A model generated the notes under the pieces. The model had not been told where the DNA came from. It did no database searches and saw only the letters and a list, made by a program, of their open reading frames with translations. Position numbers and translations under genes: made by a program. From contig JAUQYA010000168.1 of assembly GCA_030837785.1 (NCBI GenBank), positions 1-16,945 on the forward strand: a stretch of 16,945 nt of DNA, given 5' to 3'. This DNA is from Albidovulum sp. (lineage in GTDB: Bacteria; Pseudomonadota; Alphaproteobacteria; Rhodobacterales; Rhodobacteraceae). Position 1 is the stretch's first letter. Every line of letters begins with the position of its first letter. Shown here piece after piece: positions 1 through 6,507 of the stretch.

Positions 1-123
1 TTCCGAAAGGCAGACGAGCGCACCATCGAAGCCTCATGGCGAAGGGTCGGAACCCTGCTCGACGCCTTCACTCCCGCCGAATGCCAAAACTGCCTCCGAC
101 ATGCAGGATACGCTTCAATCTAA
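1..123 (+). CDS. IS630-family transposase, C-terminal fragment (partial)
   Basis: Frame 1 is open from the window edge to a TAA at 121-123 and gives 40 residues. They resemble the C-terminal tail of IS630-family DDE transposases, with landmarks ERTIEASWRR, GTLLDAFTPAEC and a final HAGYASI. The catalytic DDE core lies upstream of the window, so whether the gene is intact cannot be judged. It is cut by the window edge, not visibly by mutation. The same peptide is encoded at the right-hand end on the opposite strand. Confidence 0.8.
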   Translation, partial: FRKADERTIEASWRRVGTLLDAFTPAECQNCLRHAGYASI

Positions 124-136
124 CTCAGACACGCTC
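1..136 (+). mobile_element. IS630-family insertion sequence, 3' end only (left copy)
   Basis: This is the terminal 136 bases of an insertion sequence whose remainder lies outside the window. It holds the end of a transposase gene and then a short tail ending in GACACGCTC, which abuts a TA dinucleotide at 137-138. IS630/Tc1-type elements insert at TA and duplicate it, so the boundary is placed at 136. The same sequence recurs in reverse complement at 16809-16944 with no mismatch that I can see, so the two are recent copies of one element. The family call rests on the transposase C-terminus and the TA flank; the outer end and inverted repeats are not visible. Confidence 0.85.
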
Positions 137-363
137 TAGCGGGTGCCAGGACGCGCCTGAAGCTCCTTCAGGACAAAGAGCCGGATCGCCGTCGCCAGGC
201 CCGTGCCCACCCCACGACCTGAATCGATCTCGGCCGCGAGCGTGTTGACGGGCCTGTGCCGCGCCTCGGCGATCTGACGGAAGGCGCGCCAGAACTCATC
301 CTCGAGCGAGACGCTGGTGCGGTGGCCGTTCAGGGTGAGCGAGCGCTTGACCGGCCGGCTCAC
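136..363 (-). CDS. Ribbon-helix-helix domain protein (RHH_4-like)
   Basis: A small protein of 75 residues. The N-terminal VKRSLTLNGHRTSVSLEDEFW is the typical opening of alphaproteobacterial ribbon-helix-helix proteins, with the beta strand (about residues 5-12) followed by the first helix; RHH proteins bind DNA as dimers through this strand. It starts with GTG, and that codon overlaps the TGA of the DUF4169 gene (GTGA, 4 bases), so it is probably translationally coupled and in the fumC operon. The stop is odd: TAG is made of the TA insertion target plus the first base of the IS, so the natural C-terminus may have been altered. The RHH core lies upstream and is intact. The target promoter is unknown; a role in regulating this operon is only inference. 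Confidence 0.8.
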   Translation of the reverse strand: MSRPVKRSLTLNGHRTSVSLEDEFWRAFRQIAEARHRPVNTLAAEIDSGRGVGTGLATAIRLFVLKELQARPGTR

Positions 364-545
364 GCGCCGGGCTCCTCGCGGCGGTGGGCGTCGAGCGCGG
401 CGCGCGCCTTTTCGGCCCGCGTCTTCTCCAGTGCCTTCAGCGCTTTGGTCCTGCCGAAGCGGGCGGCGTTCTCGTCCGCGGCGGCGCGCGCCTCGGCCCG
501 CTCTCGCGCCTTGCGCGCGGCACGCAGGTTGACGACCTCGGCCAT
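360..545 (-). CDS. DUF4169 family protein
   Basis: A 61-residue, highly charged, Ala/Arg/Glu-rich protein beginning MAEVVNLRAARKARER, with FGRTKALKALEKTRAEKARAALDAHRR in its second half. This matches the DUF4169 family, small proteins of about 60 residues found next to fumC in Rhodobacterales. The whole chain looks helical, possibly coiled coil, without membrane segments or a signal peptide. The ATG overlaps the fumC stop by one base (TGATG), and its own stop overlaps the GTG of the RHH gene, so the three form one coupled unit. Function is unknown; the basic, helical character allows nucleic acid or protein binding but does not prove it. Confidence 0.85.
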   Translation of the reverse strand: MAEVVNLRAARKARERAEARAAADENAARFGRTKALKALEKTRAEKARAALDAHRREEPGA

Positions 546-1939
546 CAGTCCTCCGGCCCCACCATCAGCTCGGGACGCACGATGCGGTCGAAGGTCTCGC
601 CATCGACGAAGCCAAGCGCGATCGCCTCTTCTCGCAGCGTGGTGCCGTTCTTGTGCGCGGTCTTGGCCACCTTGGTGGCGTTGTCATAGCCGATGGTGGG
701 CGCCAGCGCCGTCACCAGCATCAGGCTTTCCTGCATCAGCTTCTCGATCCGCGCGACGTTGGCCTTGGTCCCCACCACCATGTTGTCGGTGAAGGAAGAT
801 GCCGCGTCGCCCAGAAGCTGCATGGACTGGAGCACGTTATAGCTCATCATCGGATTGTAGACGTTCAGCTCGAAATGGCCCTGGCTGCCGGCGAACCCCA
901 CCGCCGCGTCATTGCCCATCACATGGGCGCAGACCATCGTCAGCGCCTCGGCCTGGGTCGGATTGACCTTGCCCGGCATGATCGACGAGCCGGGTTCGTT
1001 TTCCGGCAGGATCAGCTCGCCCAGACCCGAGCGGGGCCCGGAGCCGAGCAGCCGGAGATCGTTGGCGATCTTGAAGAGGCTCGCCGCGACGGTCTTCAGG
1101 GCGCCCGAGAACATCACCATCGCGTCATGCGCGGCGAGCGCTTCGAACTTGTTCGGCGCGGTGACGAACGGAAGCCCGGTGATGTCCGCGATCTTCGCCG
1201 CGATCGCCACGTCCCAGCCCTTCTTGGTGTTCAGCCCTGTGCCCACCGCGGTGCCGCCCTGGGCCAGTTCGTAGATCGCCGGCAGGCACATCGCCACCCG
1301 GCCGATGCCGTTTTCCACCTGCTTGGCGTAGCCGGAAAATTCCTGGCCCAGGGTCAGGGGCGTCGCGTCCTGGGTATGGGTGCGGCCGATCTTGATGATG
1401 TCGCGGAACTCCTCCGCCTTGGCGGCGAGCGCGGCGTGGAGCTTCCGCAGGCCCGGCAGCAGCACGTCGCGCGCCATCATGGCGATGGCGACGTGCATCG
1501 CGGTCGGGAAGGTGTCGTTGGACGATTGGCCCATGTTGACGTGGTCGTTGGGGTGGACGGGCTTCTTGCTGCCCATCGTGCCGCCGAGAATCTCGATGGC
1601 GCGGTTCGAGATCACCTCGTTCGCGTTCATGTTCGACTGGGTGCCCGACCCGGTCTGCCAGACCACCAGCGGGAAGTTGTCGTCGAAGCGCCCGGCGACG
1701 ACTTCCGCCGCCGCCTGCACCATCGCCCGGCCGATCGCCGGATCGAGCCGGCCTTCGGCCATGTTGACCTCGGCTGCCGCCTGCTTGATCACGCCGAGCG
1801 CGCGGATGATCGCGACGGGCTGGCGTTCCCATCCGATCGGGAAGTTCAGGATCGACCGCTGGGTCTGCGCCCCCCAGTATTTGTCGGCGGGAACCTCCAA
1901 GGGGCCGAAGCTGTCGGTCTCGGTGCGGGTCTGGGTCAT
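545..1939 (-). CDS. fumC: Class II fumarate hydratase (fumarase C)
   Basis: Fumarase C interconverts fumarate and L-malate in the TCA cycle without an iron-sulfur cluster; it works as a cytosolic homotetramer. The protein has 464 residues, close to E. coli FumC (467). Visible active-site segments are TGSGTQSNMN (96-105), NDHVNMGQSSNDTFPTA (131-147), GRTHTQDATP with the catalytic His188, and the family signature GSSIMPGKVNP (317-327) holding the catalytic serine loop. The ATG at 1937-1939 was chosen because MTQTRTETDSFGPLEVP is the usual start and an AGGACG-like site precedes it; the open frame continues upstream only as unconserved sequence. sspB lies 112 bases upstream on the same strand, and DUF4169 follows with a 1-base overlap. 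Confidence 0.96.
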   Translation of the reverse strand: MTQTRTETDSFGPLEVPADKYWGAQTQRSILNFPIGWERQPVAIIRALGVIKQAAAEVNMAEGRLDPAIGRAMVQAAAEVVAGRFDDNFPLVVWQTGSGTQSNMNANEVISNRAIEILGGTMGSKKPVHPNDHVNMGQSSNDTFPTAMHVAIAMMARDVLLPGLRKLHAALAAKAEEFRDIIKIGRTHTQDATPLTLGQEFSGYAKQVENGIGRVAMCLPAIYELAQGGTAVGTGLNTKKGWDVAIAAKIADITGLPFVTAPNKFEALAAHDAMVMFSGALKTVAASLFKIANDLRLLGSGPRSGLGELILPENEPGSSIMPGKVNPTQAEALTMVCAHVMGNDAAVGFAGSQGHFELNVYNPMMSYNVLQSMQLLGDAASSFTDNMVVGTKANVARIEKLMQESLMLVTALAPTIGYDNATKVAKTAHKNGTTLREEAIALGFVDGETFDRIVRPELMVGPED

Positions 1940-2051
1940 CGGTAACGTCCGTCCTGGATGGGGTCGCGCCACTGCTATGCGATTCCGCCCGGCGGGCCAA
2001 GGACGATGGCGGTAACGGCGGCGCGAAAGCGCCTCTCGCGGATTTGCGCGT

Positions 2052-2501
2052 CTACTTCCGCCACTTGTCGAGGCGGACGACCTCGGCCTCGGGCCGGTTG
2101 CCGTCGGGGCCCTCGGGTTCGTCGTCGTCATCCCCCTCGCCGTCCACCTCGGCGGTCTCGAACCGGAGGCCGAACTCGACCGAGGGGTCGACGAACGTGC
2201 GGATCGCGTCGAACGGGACGTAGAGCCGTTCCGGCGAATCGCCGAAGTTCAGGGTTATGGAGAAGCCCGCGCCATCGACCTCGAGATCCTCGTACCAGTG
2301 CTGCATCACCACCGTCATTTCCTCGGGGTAGCGCTCGCGCAGCCAGTCGGCGAGCTCCACGCCCGACTGACGGGTGTCGAACGTGATGAAGAAATGGTGC
2401 TCGCCCGGCAGGCCCTCGCGCGCCACCTGGCCCAGCACCTCGTGGATCAGTCCGCGCATGGCCCGGTGCATCAGCGTGCCGTAGTCGATGAGCTTGGTCA
2501 T
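2052..2501 (-). CDS. sspB: SspB family protein (ClpXP adaptor, SspB-alpha type)
   Basis: SspB binds SsrA-tagged proteins released by trans-translation and hands them to the ClpXP protease. The 149-residue product starts MTKLIDYGTLMHRAMRGLIHEV and carries the SspB fold: helix, then HHFFITFDT, VELADWLRERYP, VVMQHWYEDLEV, FSITLNFGDSPERLYVPFDAI and FVDPSVEFGLRFE. The tail (about 118-149) is acidic and disordered, ending in VVRLDKWRK; such C-terminal tails in the family end in a short ClpX-binding motif. The start at 2499-2501 is supported by a GGGAGAG-like site upstream; the 28 extra residues of the longer frame are not family-like. The tmRNA that makes the tag lies about 3.6 kb upstream. Confidence 0.92.
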   Translation of the reverse strand: MTKLIDYGTLMHRAMRGLIHEVLGQVAREGLPGEHHFFITFDTRQSGVELADWLRERYPEEMTVVMQHWYEDLEVDGAGFSITLNFGDSPERLYVPFDAIRTFVDPSVEFGLRFETAEVDGEGDDDDEPEGPDGNRPEAEVVRLDKWRK

Positions 2502-2534
2502 GCGGTCGGCTCTCCCGGGGCTGCCATGCGGGTC

Positions 2535-2562
2535 AGCATAGGAGTTTTGAATGTGAAGGAAA
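2535..2562 (-). promoter_or_regulatory. Possible promoter upstream of sspB
   Basis: The chrA-sspB gap holds an AT-richer patch in an otherwise GC-rich region. On the minus strand a TATGCT (2535-2540) lies 16 bases after a weak TTTCCT (2557-2562). The -10-like hexamer is reasonable but the -35 is poor, so this is a tentative call based on position and composition only. Confidence 0.25.
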
Positions 2563-2591
2563 GAGGGCAGGCGGAATCGCGCCACGCCGCG

Positions 2592-3869
2592 TCAACCGAT
2601 CGCCCCGGCCGCGACGCCGGCAAGCGCCGACAGGACCAGCACCCCGGTCAGCGGCCAGTGCAGGCGCAGGAGCGCAACCGCGCAGAGACCGAGGATGATC
2701 AGCGCCCGGAGGTCAAGCGTCACCGGATCGGGCAGCGTCAGCCTGAGCGGCCCCCAGGCGAATTCCCCGAGGCGGGCGAAGAGGACATGGAGCGTGAAGA
2801 TGGCCGCCAGGTTGCCGATCACGCCGACGACCGAGGCGGTGATCCCGGCCAGCGCCGCCTGAAGCCTTGGCCGGGTGCCGATCCAGCTGATGTAGGGCGC
2901 GAAGGCGAAGATCCACAGGAAGCAGGGCACGAAGGTCACCCAAATGCTGAGGCCGGCTGCGGCCAGCGCCAGGCCGGGCCCGCCCCGGATGTCGCCGGCA
3001 AGGTAGGCGACGAACTCGGTCACCAGGATCAGCGGACCGGGCGTGGTCTCGGCAAGGCCGAGTGCGTCGATCATCTGCTCGGTGGTCAGCCAGCCATAGT
3101 CCTCGGCCACGGTCTGCGTCATGTAGGCGAGAACCGCATAGGCGCCACCGAAGGTGACCAGCGCCAGCTTGGAGAAGAAGAGCCCGACCTGGAGGAGGAA
3201 GGCCTGGCCCGTCGCCCACACGACGGCCAGCGGCGCGATCCAGGCGGCGATGCCAATGGCGAGCGTCGGGGCAATGTGGCCGTGCGCGGGCAGGACGGCC
3301 GGGCGCGGCGCCGGCCGGTCGAGCCAGAAGGCGCCGGCAAGCGCCGCGAGCGCCACGATCAGCGGGAAGGGCAGGCCGAGGGCAAAAATCGCCAGGAAGG
3401 ACAGGACGGCGATGATCCGGTGGCGGATGCCCTTCAGCGCCCGCCTTCCCACCCGCAGCAGCGCCTCGACCACGATCACCGTCACGCAGGCCTTGACCCC
3501 GAAGAACAGCGCCTGGACGAAGGGTACCTGCCCCCATGCCGCATAGGCGGCGGCCAGTCCCAGGATGACGCCCGCGCCGGGCAGCACGAACAGGAGCCCC
3601 GCCAGCAGCCCGCCCATGACGCCCTTGAGCCGCCACCCGGCATAGGTGGCGAGCTGCATCGCCTCGGGTCCCGGCAGCAGCATGCAGAACGACAGCGCCC
3701 GCAGGTACTCATCCTCGTCGAGCCAGCGCCGGTCATCGACCAGGTCGCGGTGCATCATGGCGATCTGCGCGGCGGGGCCGCCGAACGACAGAAGCCCGAT
3801 GCGCCCGAAGGCGCGCCACAGGTCGGGCCAGCCGGTCGCTGGCGGGGCGGCGTCGGCCATCGCGGTCAT
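2592..3869 (-). CDS. chrA: Chromate efflux transporter ChrA (long, two-domain CHR family)
   Basis: ChrA proteins expel chromate from the cytoplasm. The 425-residue product has two homologous Chromate_transp halves. Half one (about 15-185) carries FGRIGLLSFGGPAAQIAMMH and FCMLLPGPEAMQLATYAGW; half two (about 225-420) carries FFSKLALVTFGGAYAVLAYM and GLAETTPGPLILVTEFVAY, repeating the FGG and PGP motifs. There are around ten hydrophobic membrane segments, and the length fits the long-chain family. The ATG overlaps the TGA of the upstream chrB-like gene by four bases (ATGA), indicating coupled translation. A second in-frame ATG three codons later is possible. CHR homologues are often inferred chromate exporters without tests, so substrate specificity here is an inference. 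Confidence 0.93.
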   Translation of the reverse strand: MTAMADAAPPATGWPDLWRAFGRIGLLSFGGPAAQIAMMHRDLVDDRRWLDEDEYLRALSFCMLLPGPEAMQLATYAGWRLKGVMGGLLAGLLFVLPGAGVILGLAAAYAAWGQVPFVQALFFGVKACVTVIVVEALLRVGRRALKGIRHRIIAVLSFLAIFALGLPFPLIVALAALAGAFWLDRPAPRPAVLPAHGHIAPTLAIGIAAWIAPLAVVWATGQAFLLQVGLFFSKLALVTFGGAYAVLAYMTQTVAEDYGWLTTEQMIDALGLAETTPGPLILVTEFVAYLAGDIRGGPGLALAAAGLSIWVTFVPCFLWIFAFAPYISWIGTRPRLQAALAGITASVVGVIGNLAAIFTLHVLFARLGEFAWGPLRLTLPDPVTLDLRALIILGLCAVALLRLHWPLTGVLVLSALAGVAAGAIG

Positions 3870-4675
3870 GCCTGCCGCCCCGCCGGCCAGTCGTGGCCTT
3901 CGCCGAACCCGTCGCGCGCCCAGCGGTAAAGCGCATCGTAAAGCGCCATTGCGGCGTCGAGCTGGGCCAGGTCGTCACGAAACTGTCGCGAAAGGCCGAC
4001 CGACACGGCCAGGAGCCCCGCCGCCTGCGGGGCTAGGTCGTGGCGGTCGGTGTCGGCACCGCGGACGACCACCGCCAGCCGGTCGAGCGCCTCGGAATGA
4101 AGCCCGTAGTCGTCGAGGAACGCGTCGAAGCTGCATCTTTCGCCGCGATGGGACAGCGTCGTTCCCTCGATGTCGAAGGGCGTCGCGCCGAACCGCTCGG
4201 CGACCGCGGGCACCTCGGCGGGCGCCACGAACAGGAACCGCGCGCCGGGGTCGATGAAGCGGCGGATCAGCCAGGGGCACGCGATCCGGTCGATCTTCGG
4301 CCGCTGGCGGGTGACCCAGACCGAGGCCGCCCCGGCCAGCGGCAGAAGCCGGGCGGGCAGGGCGGGCAGGCCGGCCTGAAGCGCGGCGAGCCAGCCGCCC
4401 TCAAGCCCCTCGGCGGCAATGCCGAGGGCACGCAACATCGCCGCCGCGCCCTCGGACAGTTTCAGGCCCTTCTGACAGACGACGACCGCCCCCCGCCCGG
4501 CAAGCGCCGGGGCGAGCGCGGCCACCGCGTCGTGCGGGCAGCGCCGCGCGCAGGGCAGGAGCCGCGGGTCGGCGGCGAAATCCTCGTCGTCGCGGACGTC
4601 GACGATGGCGGGCGCGTCGGGGGTACCGATCAGGCGCGCAAGCTGGTTCGGTGAAATCATGGCATAGCCGGGCAT
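3866..4675 (-). CDS. chrB: Rhodanese-like / ChrB C-terminal domain fusion, chromate resistance protein
   Basis: A 269-residue protein with two parts. Residues about 7-105 are rhodanese-like (AIVDVRDDEDF, then the loop CQKGLK with Cys67 at the sulfurtransferase active-site position). Residues about 118-262 match the ChrB C-terminal domain: WVTRQRPKIDRIACPWLIRRFIDP (119-143), FDIEGTTLSHRGERCSFD and GADTDRHDLAPQAAGL. Classic ChrB regulators carry a different N-terminal domain, so this may act as an enzyme or accessory factor rather than a repressor. ATG at 4673-4675 was preferred because a GAGG site lies six bases upstream; a TTG two codons earlier and an ATG five codons later are alternatives. 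It overlaps chrA by four bases. Confidence 0.85.
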   Translation of the reverse strand: MPGYAMISPNQLARLIGTPDAPAIVDVRDDEDFAADPRLLPCARRCPHDAVAALAPALAGRGAVVVCQKGLKLSEGAAAMLRALGIAAEGLEGGWLAALQAGLPALPARLLPLAGAASVWVTRQRPKIDRIACPWLIRRFIDPGARFLFVAPAEVPAVAERFGATPFDIEGTTLSHRGERCSFDAFLDDYGLHSEALDRLAVVVRGADTDRHDLAPQAAGLLAVSVGLSRQFRDDLAQLDAAMALYDALYRWARDGFGEGHDWPAGRQA

Positions 4676-4753
4676 GGGCAACCTCGCATCAGTCGGGATT
4701 GCGTCGCTGCGGCCTGGGCCTCACGGGGAGCGCGCGTCTGCCCCATGCGCGCG

Positions 4754-4782
4754 AGAATCGCACCCCGGCCGAGTCGCGTCAA
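4754..4782 (-). promoter_or_regulatory. Possible promoter for chrB-chrA
   Basis: On the minus strand a TTGACG (4777-4782) is followed after 17 bases by GATTCT (4754-4759), about 80 bases before the chrB start. The -35 is good and the -10 is weak. The site lies in the 110-base gap after the DUF1194 gene and slightly overlaps that gene's end region. It is the only sigma-70-like pair I see there. Confidence 0.3.
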
Positions 4783-4785
4783 GCA

Positions 4786-5457
4786 TCAGCCAAGCGGCCT
4801 CGCCACCTCGCGCAGGATCTTTTCACGGATGGCGCGGGGGTAATCCTCCAGGCCGCGGGCGGTGATGACGAAGCCGTTCGGGGTGACGACATGGCGGCGG
4901 TAGAACTCGGTGATCGGGATCGAGCGCCCCACATCCTCGATGGCGATGGCGTTGATCTCGATTCCCGCCGCGGCGGCGGCGCCCCGTGCCGGGCCAAGGG
5001 GCTGGCCAGCGTTCTGCGGCCCGTCGCCGGAAATGTCGATGACCTTGCGGCGGCAGTCGGCGACGGCGCCGAACTGGCGGGCGGAAAAGGCGATGGCCTC
5101 GCCCACCGCGGTGTCCGAGCCGGTATAGGCCCGGTCCAGCGTCTGCGACCGGGCGGCGAAGGCGGCGATCTCGGCGGGCGAGAGCATCCGCCGCCACGGG
5201 ATCGAGAAGGTCTGCTTGCCGGTTCCCGACCACTGGACGACGCCGAGTGCGGCCTGGGCCGCAAGAAGCGCCTCCGCCACCTCGGGGTCTTCGAGCGCAG
5301 CCGCGACGCCTTCGGCCTGAAGCCGGTATTCGCCCCGGTCGATGGAGCCCGAGACATCAATGGTGAGAAGGAGCGCGACCTCGCAGGCGGCTGCCCGCGA
5401 GGCCCGAAGCGCCAGCAGGACGATCCCTGCCGCGAGTCCCACGGTGCCGCGTCGCAT
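4786..5457 (-). CDS. DUF1194 domain protein, secreted, vWA-like
   Basis: A 223-residue protein with a signal peptide: MRR, a hydrophobic stretch (about 6-17) and a likely cleavage near RAAA-CE (21-26), so it is probably periplasmic. The mature part resembles a von Willebrand A domain: DVSGSID (34-40) is the metal-ion-dependent adhesion site motif DxSxS, followed by YTGSDTAVGEA with a candidate metal-binding Thr116 and by DISGDGPQN (141-149). Cys25 and Cys135 could form a disulfide. The family occurs in many alphaproteobacteria without a defined function. It lies 110 bases downstream of the SnoaL-like gene and 110 bases upstream of chrB, so it may be transcribed alone. The ribosome binding site is weak. 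Confidence 0.85.
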   Translation of the reverse strand: MRRGTVGLAAGIVLLALRASRAAACEVALLLTIDVSGSIDRGEYRLQAEGVAAALEDPEVAEALLAAQAALGVVQWSGTGKQTFSIPWRRMLSPAEIAAFAARSQTLDRAYTGSDTAVGEAIAFSARQFGAVADCRRKVIDISGDGPQNAGQPLGPARGAAAAAGIEINAIAIEDVGRSIPITEFYRRHVVTPNGFVITARGLEDYPRAIREKILREVARPLG

Positions 5458-5567
5458 CGCCGGATGATGCCGGTCGGGCGGCTGTGCGGCAAGACCCGCG
5501 CGAGGCGGCGGCCCGGCCCGGCGGCCCGATCCGTCTGATGGGGGCCGCCCGCAGAGCCGGCGTCACC

Positions 5568-5999
5568 TCAGGCTGCGGCGAGCCGTTCGCCCGAAAGGAG
5601 GAGCAGGAAGGCGTCCTTCGGCAGCAGCCCCGCCTGTTCGAAGAAAGGAATGAAATCGAAGGCGTTGAAGGCCTCGACGATGCGGCCGCCGGCGATCCGG
5701 GCGGCCACCTGGCCGGTCACCGCGATCGGGTCGGTGCCGCAGACCGCGGTGGCGCGCACCGACAACTGCGCCCAGACCCAGTCATCGGTCTCGATGCTGC
5801 GGACGATCTCGAAAGATGCGTCGCGGACCATCGCCCTGAGCGCCGGCACGAAGGCACGGAAGTCCTCCGGCCCCACCTGGCCGTCGGCGAGGATTCCGTC
5901 CGCGCCGGCGCTTGGCGCGAAGAATTCGTCGATCGCGTCGAGATCGCCTTCCAGCCAGACCCGGCGGTACCATTCACTGAGGATTTCGAGATTGGTCAT
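5568..5999 (-). CDS. SnoaL-like / nuclear transport factor 2 fold protein
   Basis: A 143-residue protein that looks like a SnoaL/NTF2 cone-fold domain: an opening helical region (LEILSEWYRRVWLEGDLDAIDEFFAPS), a middle helix (DFRAFVPALRAMVRD), then beta strands (FEIVRSIETDDWVWAQLSVRATAV, VTGQVAARIAGGRIVEAFNAFDFIPFFEQAGL). Such proteins often bind or isomerise small hydrophobic ligands, but no catalytic residue can be assigned here. A strong GGAGGG site lies about five bases before the ATG. It follows ssrA on the same strand with no T-rich terminator between, so read-through from ssrA is possible. No specific substrate can be proposed. Confidence 0.8.
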   Translation of the reverse strand: MTNLEILSEWYRRVWLEGDLDAIDEFFAPSAGADGILADGQVGPEDFRAFVPALRAMVRDASFEIVRSIETDDWVWAQLSVRATAVCGTDPIAVTGQVAARIAGGRIVEAFNAFDFIPFFEQAGLLPKDAFLLLLSGERLAAA

Positions 6000-6059
6000 C
6001 CGGCCCTCCGCAATTCCGGTCGCATCGGCGCGATGCTACGGGCGGCTTTGCTGAGAAAG

Positions 6060-6395
6060 GGTGAATGGCGGCGGGGAAAGTGCAGGCTTCTGTTGCCAGG
6101 TGCCTGCGAACCCCGCCAGAACGCTGCTAGGCGCCTGGACTTCATTTTCGGTTACCCGAGCTGCTTACGCAGCCAGAGCCACCGGAGCACGGTTGTCGTT
6201 GGCAACTGTACTTTTTGCACCGATAACGGTGGTAGCTCACCGGGACAAAGCAAACCCCTTTAGACGTTCGTCGATCCTGTTTCGGCCCCAGGGCCCCGCA
6301 ACGCCGGGTGTCTGGTGGAGCCGCCGGGTACCGCCCCCGGGTCCGATCCGCGTATTACGAGCGCGTTTATGTCCATAGTCCGGGTCGCCCCGGAC
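6060..6395 (-). ncRNA. ssrA: tmRNA, circularly permuted two-piece alphaproteobacterial type
   Basis: tmRNA rescues stalled ribosomes and tags the unfinished protein for proteolysis. Read on the minus strand, the acceptor piece comes first: a T-arm (stem 6340-6336 with 6328-6324), then CGGCTCC at 6323-6317, discriminator A6316 and an encoded CCA at 6315-6313. A spacer of about 23 bases (6312-6290) follows. The coding piece then starts GGGGCCGAAACAGG at 6289. GGGGCCG pairs with CGGCTCC into a 7-bp acceptor stem holding G3-U70 (6287 with 6319), the alanine identity element. The tag frame is at 6165-6203. A long helix (6070-6076 with 6111-6117; 6082-6087 with 6102-6107) lies near the 3' end. The outer ends are approximate: 6395 is the inferred transcription start, and the 3' end could be off by tens of bases. 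Confidence 0.93.
6165..6203 (-). other. tmRNA proteolysis tag reading frame
   Basis: From the resume codon GCC (6203-6201) to TAA (6167-6165) the frame reads ANDNRAPVALAA. The charged tmRNA adds one untemplated alanine in front. The ending ALAA is the hydrophobic C-terminal signal read by ClpXP-type proteases, and ANDN is the adaptor-facing start typical of alphaproteobacterial tags. The tag is short compared with the Caulobacter tag and fits Rhodobacterales. Confidence 0.95.
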
Positions 6396-6401
6396 GAGTC
6401 C

Positions 6402-6430
6402 AATATAGGGGCCGGGCCCGGGCGAGACAA
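6402..6430 (-). promoter_or_regulatory. Promoter of ssrA
   Basis: On the minus strand TTGTCT (6425-6430) and TATATT (6402-6407) are separated by exactly 17 bases, the best sigma-70-like pair in the window. Transcription would start near 6395, right at a perfect 7-bp hairpin with a GCGA loop (6378-6395) that would form the 5' end of the precursor RNA. Confidence 0.75.
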
Positions 6431-6507
6431 GCCGCCCGGCGCGCGGCCGGTTGCGGCGGCCGCGCCGGCGGGGCAGGGTGGGGCGACACTGCGTTCCCGG
6501 AGGCCCC

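Noticed and set aside
653..1945. 430-residue open frame on the plus strand across fumC
   Set aside because: It is the antisense shadow of fumC; its His/Arg/Gly-rich composition and lack of any family motif are typical of shadow frames in high-GC DNA.
1940..2131. N-terminal extension of fumC up to 2131
   Set aside because: The extra residues are Arg/Pro-rich and overlap the end of sspB; the conserved FumC start is at 1939 with a plausible ribosome site.
2298..3929. 543-residue plus-strand frame across sspB and chrA
   Set aside because: Antisense to two clearly recognisable genes; sequence is low-complexity Gly/Arg/Gln-rich with no domain.
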